DNA of 64,000 nt from Betaproteobacteria bacterium (GTDB taxonomy: Bacteria > Pseudomonadota > Gammaproteobacteria > Burkholderiales > Casimicrobiaceae), in assembly GCA_013298695.1 (NCBI GenBank), contig JAAFIS010000001.1:124001-188000 (forward strand), written 5' to 3'. Position numbers and translations under genes: made by a program. The notes beneath the pieces are model-generated. The model was not told the DNA's origin, did not search any database, and saw only the letters and a list, made by a program, of their open reading frames with translations. The first letter of the stretch is position 1; every line of letters begins with the position of its first letter. Positions 35,590 to 45,728 of this stretch are shown in pieces.

Positions 35590-35608
35590 CGCCCAATTAA
35601 ATTGGGCG
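35590..35608. repeat. Intergenic palindrome CGCCCAATTAAATTGGGCG
   Basis: A perfect dyad with 9-base arms around a single A, between the convergent tautomerase and Bug genes. It may double as a terminator-like hairpin. It is flanked by CAATAGCT and AGCTATT boxes. Confidence 0.82.
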
Positions 35609-35633
35609 AAGCGATGAAATAAGCTATTTATTG

Positions 35634-36617
35634 CTATGACTTTTTATCAAGGCCAAGCCGTTGTATCGTCGCACGCTCTGCATTGAAAGTGCGTTCTGCG
35701 TAAGCCGTGTAATCGGCGGTGCTCATGTAGATCGTCGGCTGATGAAATTTTTCAAACGTTGCGAGCACTTTGGGATCGTCGAGCGTTTTCTTGAATGCGT
35801 CATGCAGCGCTTTCACAATCGCGGGATCAACACCTTTCGGCGCGCCGATTCCAAACGGGCTTTCGGTGATCGTGTCGTAACCCAACTCTTTCACCGTCGG
35901 CACATTGGGGAATTGCTTCGTACGCGCGCGACCGAGTGTGGCGAGCATGCGAAGTTTTCCGCTTTCCACGTGCGGCGCGAATTCCGTCGTGCCGCTCATC
36001 ATCATCAGTTGTCCGCCCAGAATCGCCGCGAGAATTTCAGCGCTGCCTTTGTACGGAATGTGGTTGAGTGTGATGCCTGCTTTTTGCGAGAACTCTTCAA
36101 TCGCCAAATGCGGCGTGGTCCCGATACCTGTGTGTCCATAGTTCAGAGCGCCTGGCGATGCTTTCGCGGCTTTCACCATATCGTCGAGCGTCTTGAACGG
36201 TGAGTCCGCAGGAACCACTAATCCAAACGTATAACCGGTCAAACAAATGACATGCGTCAAGTCCTTGATTGGATCAAACGCAGTTTTCTGCATGTGCGGA
36301 ATACGATAAATGCCGAGTGGCAACTGCGTGACGGTGTAACCGTCGGGCTTCGCGGTGACCATCGCAGCAGCGCCCAGCGTGCCGCCAGCGCCCGGCTTAT
36401 TTTCAACGACCACCGAAACACCTAATACTTTGCCCACGCTCTCCGCTAGGGCGCGAATCACCGCGTCCGACGAGCCACCGGGCGGCCAAGGACAAATAAA
36501 CGTGATGGGTCGCGACGGAAATTTTTCTTGCGCGAAAAGAATTGAGGGTGTCGCCGCCGCAAGCGCCGTCGTGCCCAAAGTTACCAGTGCCTCGCGGCGA
36601 TTAATGTGCGTTTTCAT
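35634..36617 (-). CDS. Bug family tripartite tricarboxylate transporter binding protein
   Basis: This is a periplasmic solute-binding protein of 327 residues. The signal peptide is Tat-like (NRREALVTLGTTALAAATPS, then LFA). The mature part starts KFPSRPITFICPWPPGGSSD, the hallmark of Bug proteins, with VVENKPGAGGTLGAAAM and FPNVPTVKELGYD further on. GGAGGA stands before the ATG at 36617. No TctAB permease genes are nearby, so this is one of the orphan Bug genes common in Burkholderiales. Confidence 0.93.
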   Translation of the reverse strand: MKTHINRREALVTLGTTALAAATPSILFAQEKFPSRPITFICPWPPGGSSDAVIRALAESVGKVLGVSVVVENKPGAGGTLGAAAMVTAKPDGYTVTQLPLGIYRIPHMQKTAFDPIKDLTHVICLTGYTFGLVVPADSPFKTLDDMVKAAKASPGALNYGHTGIGTTPHLAIEEFSQKAGITLNHIPYKGSAEILAAILGGQLMMMSGTTEFAPHVESGKLRMLATLGRARTKQFPNVPTVKELGYDTITESPFGIGAPKGVDPAIVKALHDAFKKTLDDPKVLATFEKFHQPTIYMSTADYTAYAERTFNAERATIQRLGLDKKS

Positions 36618-36795
36618 CGTTCCATCCTCCTGCCGCGAGTGTAGAACGAAGCCGCGAAAAATCCTATGCGGCGTTTCGTAACTCGCGCCGAGCTTGAGTG
36701 CCAATCGGTGCCAAATCCCGCGGTATTTTCGATCAGTGCTCGCGCGATGCGGCGCTTAATTTGCGGGCACTACGCGTTTGCGCGACAATTCGGGG

Positions 36796-37893
36796 ATGAC
36801 GAAATTTGGTTACCACGCTTATCGCTTTTCATTCTGGCTAGCGCCGTTGGTCGGTAGCTCTTTTTTGCTGGGTGTCTCGCGCGCGTTTGAAGATCCTTCT
36901 CTACATTGGATGACTTGGTGGGGCACGATCGTTACCTACCTCTTCGTGCCGCTTGTCGACAAGTTGCTCGGTCGCGTGACGACGCGATTCACGCCTGAGG
37001 AACAAGCAACGTTGGTGCGCGACTCGATGTTGCGCGCGATTCCCTGGGTGAGCGGCTTAGTGTGGCTTGCGATTTTGGGTTGGGCCATTGCGCATGTGCC
37101 GCAATTCGCAGAGCTTGCGTTGATTTATCAGATTGGGTTTATTGTTTCGCTCGGCGTGATGGGCGGAATTTTGGCGATCAACATCGCGCATGAACTTGTG
37201 CATCGAAATAATAAGTTCGAACGCTTCGCTGGCGGAGTATTGTTGGCGAGTGTGTGTTACGGCGTGTTCAAAGTTGAGCATGTGCGCGGGCATCATTTGC
37301 GCGTAGCAACGCATGACGATCCAGCGACGGCGCGGTTAAACGAAACCATTTACGCGTTTGTTCCGCGAGCAATTTTCGGCGTATTTTTCCATGGCTGGCG
37401 AATCGAATCCGAAGCGCTAAAACGTCAAGGCCACAGCGGCGTTGCTGCATTTCTTCGCAACGAAAACTTGCATTGGGCTGCGCTGAGTGCGGCGATTGCG
37501 GCGATTGCGTATTCGTTCGGCGGCGCGCTTGGCCTAGCGGTGTTTTTTGGCGCAAGTGCGGTTGCGATTATCGAGCTTGAGCTTGTGGATTACATCGAGC
37601 ATTACGGCTTGCTGCGCTCGCGCGATCCAAGCGGCAAGCTCGAGCCTGTGCGCTATCAACACTCGTGGGACTACAGTGGTTGGTTTACCAACGCGCTGCT
37701 GGTGAACTTGCAGCGCCACAGCGATCATCATGCGCACGGCGGTCGCGCATTTGGCGCACTAAACTCGCATCCCGAAGCGCCGCAACTGCCGGCCAGCTAC
37801 GCAGCAATGATTCTTGCGGCGCTCGTACCGCCGCTCTACCGCGCAATCATTCATCCGCGGATCAGCGCTGCTGGCGCGAGAGCCAGCGCGTAG
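36796..37893 (+). CDS. AlkB-type alkane/fatty-acid membrane di-iron hydroxylase
   Basis: The product is 365 residues with about six membrane helices. All histidine boxes of the alkane 1-monooxygenase family are visible: HELVH, VRGHHLRVATHDD, LQRHSDHHAHGG and the DYIEHYG motif that marks AlkB over desaturases. It would hydroxylate medium-chain alkanes or related substrates at the inner membrane. No rubredoxin gene is adjacent. The ATG at 36796 is favoured over one 18 bases upstream. Confidence 0.92.
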   Translation: MTKFGYHAYRFSFWLAPLVGSSFLLGVSRAFEDPSLHWMTWWGTIVTYLFVPLVDKLLGRVTTRFTPEEQATLVRDSMLRAIPWVSGLVWLAILGWAIAHVPQFAELALIYQIGFIVSLGVMGGILAINIAHELVHRNNKFERFAGGVLLASVCYGVFKVEHVRGHHLRVATHDDPATARLNETIYAFVPRAIFGVFFHGWRIESEALKRQGHSGVAAFLRNENLHWAALSAAIAAIAYSFGGALGLAVFFGASAVAIIELELVDYIEHYGLLRSRDPSGKLEPVRYQHSWDYSGWFTNALLVNLQRHSDHHAHGGRAFGALNSHPEAPQLPASYAAMILAALVPPLYRAIIHPRISAAGARASA

Positions 37894-38001
37894 TATTCGC
37901 GCCGAGACTGCGCTTTCCAGCTTCTACATACTAACGACCGTTTCATTGGTAGAGCTTCCATATTTCGCGAGTTTTCGAAATCTAGAAAAACACTAGTGAC
38001 C

Positions 38002-38018
38002 GCCCAATTAAATTGGGC
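38002..38018. repeat. Intergenic palindrome GCCCAATTAAATTGGGC
   Basis: A perfect dyad with 8-base arms, identical in core to the copy at 35591-35607. It sits about 110 bases upstream of adk. Confidence 0.82.
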
Positions 38019-38114
38019 TTTCCGACAAAAAGCTGATATTCGTTTCTTTCTGAGTTCTGGACGCGTCTTGCTTCGGTGCGCAGGTCATAATTGACGCACC
38101 ATTTCACAACATAA

Positions 38115-38783
<669 letters not shown>

Positions 38784-38801
38784 GTTAACGGAGTCGGCAA
38801 G

Positions 38802-38827
38802 AAAAAGGGCGCTTTGCGCCCTTTTTT
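38802..38827 (+). terminator. Rho-independent terminator after adk
   Basis: The stem AAAAAGGGCGC / GCGCCCTTTTTT has a short TTT loop, 20 bases after the stop. Its A- and T-tracts also allow use from the minus strand. Confidence 0.88.
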
Positions 38828-38859
38828 CGTATTGACTAGCGTATGCACACGCGCGAGAT

Positions 38860-39351
38860 TTAGTTGATGTTCGTCCTGAGTTCGTTATTTGCGTAATTCG
38901 ATTCTTGGATGACTTTTCCGTTATTTGCCTTGAATACCACCACTACCAGTTTTTCACCTGGCTTTACGCTTTGTGCGCCACTTCCAAAATCACAACTTAC
39001 GGTGTGCGATGCGTTCACGTTCAACGCGGGGATCGGCTGCACGCGCTCGATCGTGTAGTAATGCGTCGCGTTTGACACGGTTGCGGCGCAATAAACATTT
39101 GAGGCAGCGGATGGAATCACACCGATGTTTTTTACTTTCGCCGCATAGCTTTTTCCACTCGAGCCGGTCACTGAATCAACGATCAAATCCGGCAGCAACT
39201 GGGGCGGAAGTTTGTTCGGTGCGCCGATCGGGCCACTCGGCACCGGTGGCTTGTATTGAACGGCGCCTTGCGCAAATATGGTGCTGGACGCGGCGACCGC
39301 GAGCAGCGCGAGAACAAAGTGGCGATGCGAAGAGAATGAGTTTCGTTTCAT
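38860..39351 (-). CDS. Exported protein with CARDB-like domain
   Basis: The product is 163 residues. The signal peptide is clear (RHFVLALLAVAASSTIFA, cut after AQ). The mature protein contains LPDLIVDSVTGSSGKSYAAKVKNIG and ending VIQESNYANNELRTN, the pattern of the CARDB beta-sandwich that occurs in surface proteins. Two cysteines (VYCAATV, VSCDFG) could form a disulfide. It is the last of three exported-protein genes on this strand. Confidence 0.82.
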   Translation of the reverse strand: MKRNSFSSHRHFVLALLAVAASSTIFAQGAVQYKPPVPSGPIGAPNKLPPQLLPDLIVDSVTGSSGKSYAAKVKNIGVIPSAASNVYCAATVSNATHYYTIERVQPIPALNVNASHTVSCDFGSGAQSVKPGEKLVVVVFKANNGKVIQESNYANNELRTNIN

Positions 39352-39443
39352 AAGGGCTCCGTGAGATTGATGGATAAACGACTGCTACCGAGATAGACGA
39401 AACGCGCGCTCTTGCACCGACATCACGAAAAGCCTGTGTCGAG

Positions 39444-39995
39444 TTAGTTGAACCCCTTCGATCCCAATTGCTCGTCGAGCCCTTTGAATTTGCCGGCGGC
39501 AAGCACTTTTTTCTTCGTTTTCGCGTCAACGAGTTCTGCGGAAAATTCGCCCTCAATCGTTTTCCCTGCAACTTTGGTGAAGTTCACGAAACCGCTTTTG
39601 CTGCCCGACTTTCCGCTCACGAATTCGCCTTCGTTTGGTGTTGTTTTGTAGTCGGCGTCCATCATGCTTCGCCCCGCAATCACCCATTGCACGATACACG
39701 TGCCACCGCTGCCTTCGGTGGGAAACTTCTGCACTGCTTTCGGCAGCGGGCATATGATCGACATGCGGTCAGCAAACCCTTTCGGTGGCGGATACGCGCC
39801 GAAGCCTTTGGTGCGCGCGGAGATTGACACTGAACTGTTCGTTGGCACAACGGTGATGCCGTCGTTATCGGATTCAAACGATTTGCCGTCAAAAGTGGCG
39901 GTGAAAGTTTGCTGCGCATGCAAGATGCTCGAAGCAAAGACGGTCGCGAAAATCGCTGCGCAAATCGAGACGAGTTTGATACTTTTCATTTTCAT
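39444..39995 (-). CDS. Exported protein of unknown function
   Basis: The product is 183 residues with a signal peptide (LVSICAAIFATVFASSILHA, cut before QQ). The mature part is beta-rich: FTATFDGKSFESDNDGITVVP, then a region with two cysteines (IICPLPK, GTCIVQW) and a Lys-rich end (DAKTKKKVLAAGKFKGLDEQ). No known domain recognised. Two adjacent ATG codons (39995, 39989) are equally possible starts. Confidence 0.7.
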   Translation of the reverse strand: MKMKSIKLVSICAAIFATVFASSILHAQQTFTATFDGKSFESDNDGITVVPTNSSVSISARTKGFGAYPPPKGFADRMSIICPLPKAVQKFPTEGSGGTCIVQWVIAGRSMMDADYKTTPNEGEFVSGKSGSKSGFVNFTKVAGKTIEGEFSAELVDAKTKKKVLAAGKFKGLDEQLGSKGFN

Positions 39996-40043
39996 AATGT
40001 GTGAATGATTTCAATGGATGAATTGACGAGTGCTGGCTCAACG

Positions 40044-41753
40044 CTACGGGACAATTGTTTTCATGCCGCACTGCGTGATTAGATAGTCACGAATGGATGT
40101 CCACGAGGCTCGCGACGCGCCCACGCCCACAGCACCCGTGATGACCGCATTGCCCGTCATCCCGAGCGATGCGCGAGCAAGCAGCAGGCCATCGGTGGTA
40201 GCCAGCACTTTGCCGTCGCCATCAATATCGGCGCTGCAATTGCGCCCCGGATCCACGCGATTTTCGAACCTGATAACTCGCGCTTCGCGAGCACTGTCTG
40301 GCCCAGACACCGGTGGAGAAACGTAGATGTATCCCATTGCAAGCACCTTTCCGTTACTTTGTCGGCCGACAGCAACGCCTCTTTCCTGTGTGGCTGAGCT
40401 GCCAGGCTCTTTGAAAGAAAACGGTGCGCTGTTCCAGTTGGCATCTCGACTGCCGTCCTCGTTGTATCTGATTAAACTGTAGCTGTAGAAAAAAGGACCA
40501 ATGCCCGTAACGCTATATTTCAACGCAACCATCTTTCCGTCGGGCTGGAAAAATACCCGTGAGAATCCTTCTGATGCGAGAGGCGATCCTGCAACCCCGC
40601 GCAAGATTGAGGTTCCCGTTGATACTTCCGCGCCGAGGTAGTGTGTGCCGGGCGTGAATTGAGTCGCATTCGGTGCGCCCATCCGTAGTGCGCACGGCAC
40701 TTGAACGGTTGAGCTTGTATTCGAGCAGATGCCAGCAAAGACGAATTCGCCATTGGCTTGTACAACCATATCCGTTACGAAGTCATTCGTACTGCCGCCG
40801 CTCATCTGCGGTAATAGCAAAGGTTTGGGCGCGCTGCCTGAAAATCCGGTATCAATGCTGCCGTCGGTGTTGAGCCTTGAGACGCAGGGGCGATACAACG
40901 ATGTAGCGTCCGCTTTGCAATCGCCGCCCAAGTAAATCTTGCCGTCGGGTGTGAGCGCAATGCGTTTTACGCGATCAACAGGCGACGTGCTGCTCACCCC
41001 AAGATAGGTTCGCAGCGAAGTTGCGCCGCCGAAGGTACTGTCGGGATTGCCGTCTGGCAATCGACGCTCAGCGCAAAACGCCGTACCTGTTGTGCCGCCG
41101 CACTGCCCGGCAATCAAGATTTTCCCATCGGGTTGAATGGCCAGCGCATTCGCGTAGCTATTGCCACTGGTCGACGGCGATGGTGCGATGTTTTGAAAGT
41201 CGGCTGCGAAGCTGGTGTCAGACGTGAAATCGGCATTGAAACGAACGGTGCAAAACTGGTTCACGGTACCGACTGCAAAATAAATGCAGGCTCCCGCGAC
41301 AACGATCTTGCCGTCGGGCTGGCGCGCGATTGCACCGCCCACGTCTGCGCTCACGCGATTAACCGACGTTGAGTGCACGTAAAGCGCGACAGTGCCTCCG
41401 CTAGGGCTCCACACCGCAAGACAAAAGCGATTTCCCGCAGGAGACGCTCCTACCGCCACACAGGTGCCGCTCGCCACCACACGGTCATCAGGCAACACAA
41501 TCGCGTCGTGCATCCGAAACTGCTGCTCGGTAACTGGAGGATATGCACCGTAGGCCAGCCCGGCGTAGGGGCCGTATGTCGCGATGTCAGGCGCGCCAGA
41601 TTGTTGAGCGACGCTGACGGCGCTTAATAGCGTTGCCATCACGGCAGCAGAGGCGACTGTACCGATCACGCCGCTGACTTTTTTGCGCAGGCGTTGCAGC
41701 GCGCTGCCGACACATCTTGCAGCGCTTGTTTGCAGGGTCGTGGTTGCGTTCAT
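40044..41753 (-). CDS. Delta-60 repeat exported protein with dockerin-like C-terminus
   Basis: The product is 569 residues. A signal or membrane-like segment lies near residue 35-50 (GTVASAAVMATLLSAVSVA). The body consists of repeats with the delta-60 pattern (ALAIQPDGKILIAGQCGG, IARQPDGKIVVAGACI, LTPDGKIYLGGDC). The end (CSADIDGDGKVLATTDGLLLARASLG) has a calcium-loop DxDGDG motif like one half of a dockerin. Cys residues recur in each repeat. Several in-frame ATGs exist between 41840 and 41753; the last, with GAGAGGG upstream, gives the most normal signal. Confidence 0.83.
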   Translation of the reverse strand: MNATTTLQTSAARCVGSALQRLRKKVSGVIGTVASAAVMATLLSAVSVAQQSGAPDIATYGPYAGLAYGAYPPVTEQQFRMHDAIVLPDDRVVASGTCVAVGASPAGNRFCLAVWSPSGGTVALYVHSTSVNRVSADVGGAIARQPDGKIVVAGACIYFAVGTVNQFCTVRFNADFTSDTSFAADFQNIAPSPSTSGNSYANALAIQPDGKILIAGQCGGTTGTAFCAERRLPDGNPDSTFGGATSLRTYLGVSSTSPVDRVKRIALTPDGKIYLGGDCKADATSLYRPCVSRLNTDGSIDTGFSGSAPKPLLLPQMSGGSTNDFVTDMVVQANGEFVFAGICSNTSSTVQVPCALRMGAPNATQFTPGTHYLGAEVSTGTSILRGVAGSPLASEGFSRVFFQPDGKMVALKYSVTGIGPFFYSYSLIRYNEDGSRDANWNSAPFSFKEPGSSATQERGVAVGRQSNGKVLAMGYIYVSPPVSGPDSAREARVIRFENRVDPGRNCSADIDGDGKVLATTDGLLLARASLGMTGNAVITGAVGVGASRASWTSIRDYLITQCGMKTIVP

Positions 41754-42000
41754 AGTGTGTTGCCCTCTCGGCAGGTTCATAACGTGTTGATGTTCGATGC
41801 GTTGCTGGAATAGACGAAACGACGCTATCGAGACCGACATGCGATCCAGCGTTTTCAGAATTAAATGAAAATTACCTTAACACCCTGACAACAAGGGGGA
41901 CAGTGTCAACAATTTCGTTTGTCAAGAAATAACCGTTATAGCTATTTCGCCCATTGGAACAGGGCACATACGAATGTAGCCGTAAAGCCCTGAGCGCCAA

Positions 42001-44904
42001 CTAGACGCTGGGAAAAGGCGGCGGCAGCCAGGGCGTTGTCGGTTTGCGCAAATAGGCGCGATCAACCGCTTGTTGAGCTGCACGGATTCGTGAGGCGTCG
42101 GATGCAGCGAGCGCGGCGACGTATTCGATCATCGCGGCGTGATGCGGCGGGAGGTTGCCAAGCCTTTGAAACATGTCACGGCTGGTCGCGAGTGAGCGCG
42201 ATGCCGCTGCAGCGTCAATGCGCATTTCAAACAGCGCACGCTGCAACCACAGTGTTGCATGGCGCGGCGAATCACCTTCATTGGTCGCGGTGAAGGCGGC
42301 GAAGCGCGGTTGCAGAAGTGCCAAGGCTTGCGCAGCATCGCCTTCTGCGAATACAAGCGCCGCAGCTGCGCGCTCAATCTGTGCAAGGCGCTCGGCGAAC
42401 ACGACATTGGCCGCTTTCGCGTCGGCTCGCGCGCGCGCGATTGCGCGCTCCGCGACATCGTTGGCTTGCATGGAAAGCGCGACGTCGGCGACTGATCGAA
42501 ACATATTGCTGCGTTCTTGCGTAGGCGTCGGTACGACGAGCAAAATTTCTTCGAAGCGCTTTTCCAACTCATTGCGAAGTTGGGCGCTACTTTTCGCACC
42601 GCCTGTGGCGCGTAGCTCGGTGTAGGTCGCAAGGCAGCGCAGCAAAAATAATTCATCATCGATCTGCGCCGCAGGATCGAAACCTTTTCGTTTGGCGTTG
42701 TTCGCAATTCGCGTTTGGGTCAGCGCAAACATTTCGGCGAAACGCCCCTCCGCTGATGCGAGATTGGCGCGCAATTCTTCGCTGCGATAAGAGATCGGAC
42801 TGTCGCCGCCAAACAACTGAACCGCTTTCGCAGCATTGGCGCGTAGACGATCATCAACGCCTTCATATTTGCCGATGCGAATTCGGATCGCTTCGAGATT
42901 GTTGCGTTGAATCAGCGCGTCGCGTCCGGCAGCGCCTTCGAGCAGCGCGAGTTGCGCGAGATCGGGCTCATTTGCGGCAAGCACTTGCTCCGCTTCGCGC
43001 CACAGTCCGGCTCGTGTAAGCAGCACGGCCAGATCGTTGACGTTGTCCATGCGTTTGCGTAAATTGTTTGGAAACAATTCACGAATGATGGATTGAGATC
43101 GGCCGAGCAGCGCACGAGCCTCGTCAACGCGTGTACCGCGTGCCCGCTCAACGGCTAACTTCGCCAACACAGTGGCATAGGGCTCGCTCCTTTCTCCGTA
43201 GTGTTTTCGAATGAGCGGCGCCAACTTTTCGTATTCCAGCAGCGCCGCCTCATCGCGGTTTACGCGCTTGAGCATGTCCGCATAATGACCACGCGAATCG
43301 ATAGCGCGTTCGCTGGCGGACTCATTTGCTGTGTCAAACATTGCGAGAAGCGCCTCATACTGTTTGAGCGCCACTGTATCTCGATTAAGCACGTTATTCG
43401 TATCCGCTAGCCTCTGCAAAAGAAGGGATTTCGTTTTTGGATCATCGTTGAACGATGAATCGAAATCTTTTTCGGCTTGTTCCAATAACGCGACGACGGT
43501 GGGCCATTTTCCGCCGTGACTGTCTGGGTTTGCGCTTTGAATGAGTTCGCCCATGTAATCGGCGACCTTCACGGCGCGCGCGGCTTCGTCGTTGGCAAGT
43601 TTTGCCGCTTCGATTGCGACGCTACGCTGCCACAAACTTACCGCGAGTCCCGCCACAATCGCCGTCATCGCCACAGCACCTAGCCCCGCGAATTTCCAAT
43701 TGCGTTTTAGCCATAAACCCATGCGATAACGTCTGTCTTCGGCGCGCACGGAAATCGGGGATCGCGTTAGCCAGGCATCAAGATCGTCCGCAAACGCGCT
43801 TGCCGTCGCATAGCGCTCCAGCGGCGATTTGCGCAGCGCTTTGGCGAGAATGGCATCGAGATCGCCTTTTAGTTTTTCGCGATCAATGACTTGCGCAACC
43901 GTTTGCGAATTTGCGCTACCGCCGGATGCTTGCGCAACCGATTGCGACGCACGCGATGGCTCGTCGTGAATTACGGCATATTCAACTGCGCTGCGACCTT
44001 TTCGATCGGCGAAGGGTCGCGCACCGGTGCAAAGTTCAAACAGCATCGCGCCGAGCGAATACACGTCGCTCGCCGCCACCGATCGATCACCCACAATTTG
44101 CTCGGGGGCCGCGTACTCAACAGTCAAACCCCGCCCGGTCAGCTGAGTAAGGCTCGAACTCGCATCACTCGCCTCTAACTCACCGATTTCGGCGGCCACA
44201 CCAAAATCCAAGAGCTTCACCACGCCTGCATCACTGACAATCACGTTCGAGGGTTTGACATCGCGATGCAACACGAACTGCGCGTGGGCATGTGCCACCG
44301 CACGCGCTAGATCACGGATGATGATGACGCGCGAAGTGATCGTTGGCGCGTGCTCGGATACATAGGCAAGCAGCGATCTCCCGCGAACGAGTTCAAGTAC
44401 GAGAAACGCTTGATCGCCTTCAACGCCCGCGTCGAGCAAGCGCGCAATGTTCGGGTGATTGAGCCGCGCGAGCACGCTGCGCTCGCGTGCAAATCGTGCC
44501 GCGAGCCGTTCTGCGGGCAAATCGCTGCGAAGCAGTTTGATCGCCGCTTCGCCTTCATAGAGCCCGTCGCTGCGCGTTGCTCGCCACACTTCGCCCATGC
44601 CGCCACGGCCCAGCAGTTCTGCGAGCGTCCAGGCACCAAACCGCTCTCCCTGCTGGCGCGTCAACGCGGTGGCATCAAGCGCTGTTGAGAGCAAACGGGT
44701 GAACGGCTGCTGGTTTTCCGGCGCGGTGCTTACCGTTTCTGCGCTGCGCAGCAAACGTTCAACCGCGTTTGCAATCTCGGGTGTATCGTTTCGCAATTCG
44801 CCAAGCTTTGCGCTGCGCGTTGCTTCATCAGCATCGACCAACTCGTCGAACAGCGCAGAAACGCGTGGCCAAATCTCGCGCGGAATTCCAAAAGGCGTAG
44901 TCAT
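42001..44904 (-). CDS. Membrane Ser/Thr protein kinase with C-terminal TPR-like region
   Basis: The product is 967 residues. The N-terminal protein kinase domain (~80-385) has the glycine loop LGRGGMGEVW, the ATP lysine in AAIKLL, HRDVKPSNVIV, DFGVA and YAAPEQ. A membrane helix (FAGLGAVAMTAIVAGLAVSL, ~400-420) follows, then ~540 residues of alpha-helical repeats, probably TPRs, outside the membrane. The upstream ECF sigma gene lies 37 bases away and is cotranscribed. Pairs of this kind, an ECF sigma with a PknB-like TPR kinase, are known, and the kinase is thought to act on or with the sigma factor. Confidence 0.92.
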   Translation of the reverse strand: MTTPFGIPREIWPRVSALFDELVDADEATRSAKLGELRNDTPEIANAVERLLRSAETVSTAPENQQPFTRLLSTALDATALTRQQGERFGAWTLAELLGRGGMGEVWRATRSDGLYEGEAAIKLLRSDLPAERLAARFARERSVLARLNHPNIARLLDAGVEGDQAFLVLELVRGRSLLAYVSEHAPTITSRVIIIRDLARAVAHAHAQFVLHRDVKPSNVIVSDAGVVKLLDFGVAAEIGELEASDASSSLTQLTGRGLTVEYAAPEQIVGDRSVAASDVYSLGAMLFELCTGARPFADRKGRSAVEYAVIHDEPSRASQSVAQASGGSANSQTVAQVIDREKLKGDLDAILAKALRKSPLERYATASAFADDLDAWLTRSPISVRAEDRRYRMGLWLKRNWKFAGLGAVAMTAIVAGLAVSLWQRSVAIEAAKLANDEAARAVKVADYMGELIQSANPDSHGGKWPTVVALLEQAEKDFDSSFNDDPKTKSLLLQRLADTNNVLNRDTVALKQYEALLAMFDTANESASERAIDSRGHYADMLKRVNRDEAALLEYEKLAPLIRKHYGERSEPYATVLAKLAVERARGTRVDEARALLGRSQSIIRELFPNNLRKRMDNVNDLAVLLTRAGLWREAEQVLAANEPDLAQLALLEGAAGRDALIQRNNLEAIRIRIGKYEGVDDRLRANAAKAVQLFGGDSPISYRSEELRANLASAEGRFAEMFALTQTRIANNAKRKGFDPAAQIDDELFLLRCLATYTELRATGGAKSSAQLRNELEKRFEEILLVVPTPTQERSNMFRSVADVALSMQANDVAERAIARARADAKAANVVFAERLAQIERAAAALVFAEGDAAQALALLQPRFAAFTATNEGDSPRHATLWLQRALFEMRIDAAAASRSLATSRDMFQRLGNLPPHHAAMIEYVAALAASDASRIRAAQQAVDRAYLRKPTTPWLPPPFPSV

Positions 44905-44941
44905 GAAAGGTTAAGACGGAAATCGTCGTGCCCGACCGACA

Positions 44942-45538
44942 TCACTCTGCTTCGTCTTTTATATTGCCAAGCGCTTGATCAAGCAGCGCCCGCGCTTTGC
45001 TCAGTTCGCGATTTACGGTTCGCTCCGTGAGCCCGAGTTCCGCTCCGACTTCGACACAGGTGAGCCCGGAAAACACGTGCATTTCGATGATTTGATACAG
45101 CCGCTCGTCGAACGCTTTCAACTCATCCAGTGCGCGATCAAGGTCAATCAAGCTGCCTACTTCCATCCACGCCGACGGCACCGCATCAGCCGACGACATC
45201 GTTAACAAAGTGACGCCGCCGCCGCGTTTTTCTGCATCGCGCTCACGCACGAAATCGATCACGATTGAGCGCAACACTTTGCCGACGTAGGCAAAAAACT
45301 GTAATCGCGTTTCGCCTTGCATGCCTTCGCGCTCGGCCATCCGCATGAAGCCTTCGTGCACGAGTGCGGTGGCGTTAAGCCCCGTGACGCCGCCAGCTTG
45401 AGCGAGGCGGGCTCGCGCGAGGCGTTTGATGTCGGGATAGAGCGCGGCGAATAAACCGCTCACGGCAGATGCGTCACCATTGGCGGCGCGCGTTACAAGC
45501 TGCGTTGCAGATTCCAATCTTGTGATTCCCTCGATCAA
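44942..45538 (-). CDS. ECF-type sigma factor paired with a Ser/Thr kinase
   Basis: The product is 198 residues. Signatures of this ECF subfamily: DIKRLARARLAQ, NATALVHEGFMRMAE, FFAYVGKVLRSIVIDFVRERDAEKRGGG in region 2, and LYQIIEMHVFSGLTCVEVGAELGLTERTVNREL in region 4. There is no separate anti-sigma gene; the kinase gene follows at once. The subfamily commonly occurs next to such kinases. Confidence 0.93.
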   Translation of the reverse strand: MIEGITRLESATQLVTRAANGDASAVSGLFAALYPDIKRLARARLAQAGGVTGLNATALVHEGFMRMAEREGMQGETRLQFFAYVGKVLRSIVIDFVRERDAEKRGGGVTLLTMSSADAVPSAWMEVGSLIDLDRALDELKAFDERLYQIIEMHVFSGLTCVEVGAELGLTERTVNRELSKARALLDQALGNIKDEAE

Positions 45539-45601
45539 TTGTTTTCCGTTGTATGCGAAAACGTTACGGTATGTAAACCATTTACAGCAACAAATCGCAT
45601 A

Positions 45602-45618
45602 GCCCTATTAAACTGGGC
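45602..45618. repeat. Imperfect copy of the intergenic palindrome (GCCCTATTAAACTGGGC)
   Basis: The site has two mismatches to the symmetrical core but keeps GCCC...GGGC and the central ATTAAA. It lies upstream of the ECF sigma gene. Confidence 0.6.
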
Positions 45619-45728
45619 GATGATGACAAATATAAAGTGAATAGATAATTACATTAAATGCAATGAACGCCCCACGCAATGGAGCGTTTTATGTCGTTGC
45701 TATTTTGTAATTTAACCCACGACATTTG

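Noticed and set aside
42173-42625. Long frames opposite the Ser/Thr kinase gene
   Set aside because: They fall entirely inside a gene with clear domains and look like GC-driven shadows.
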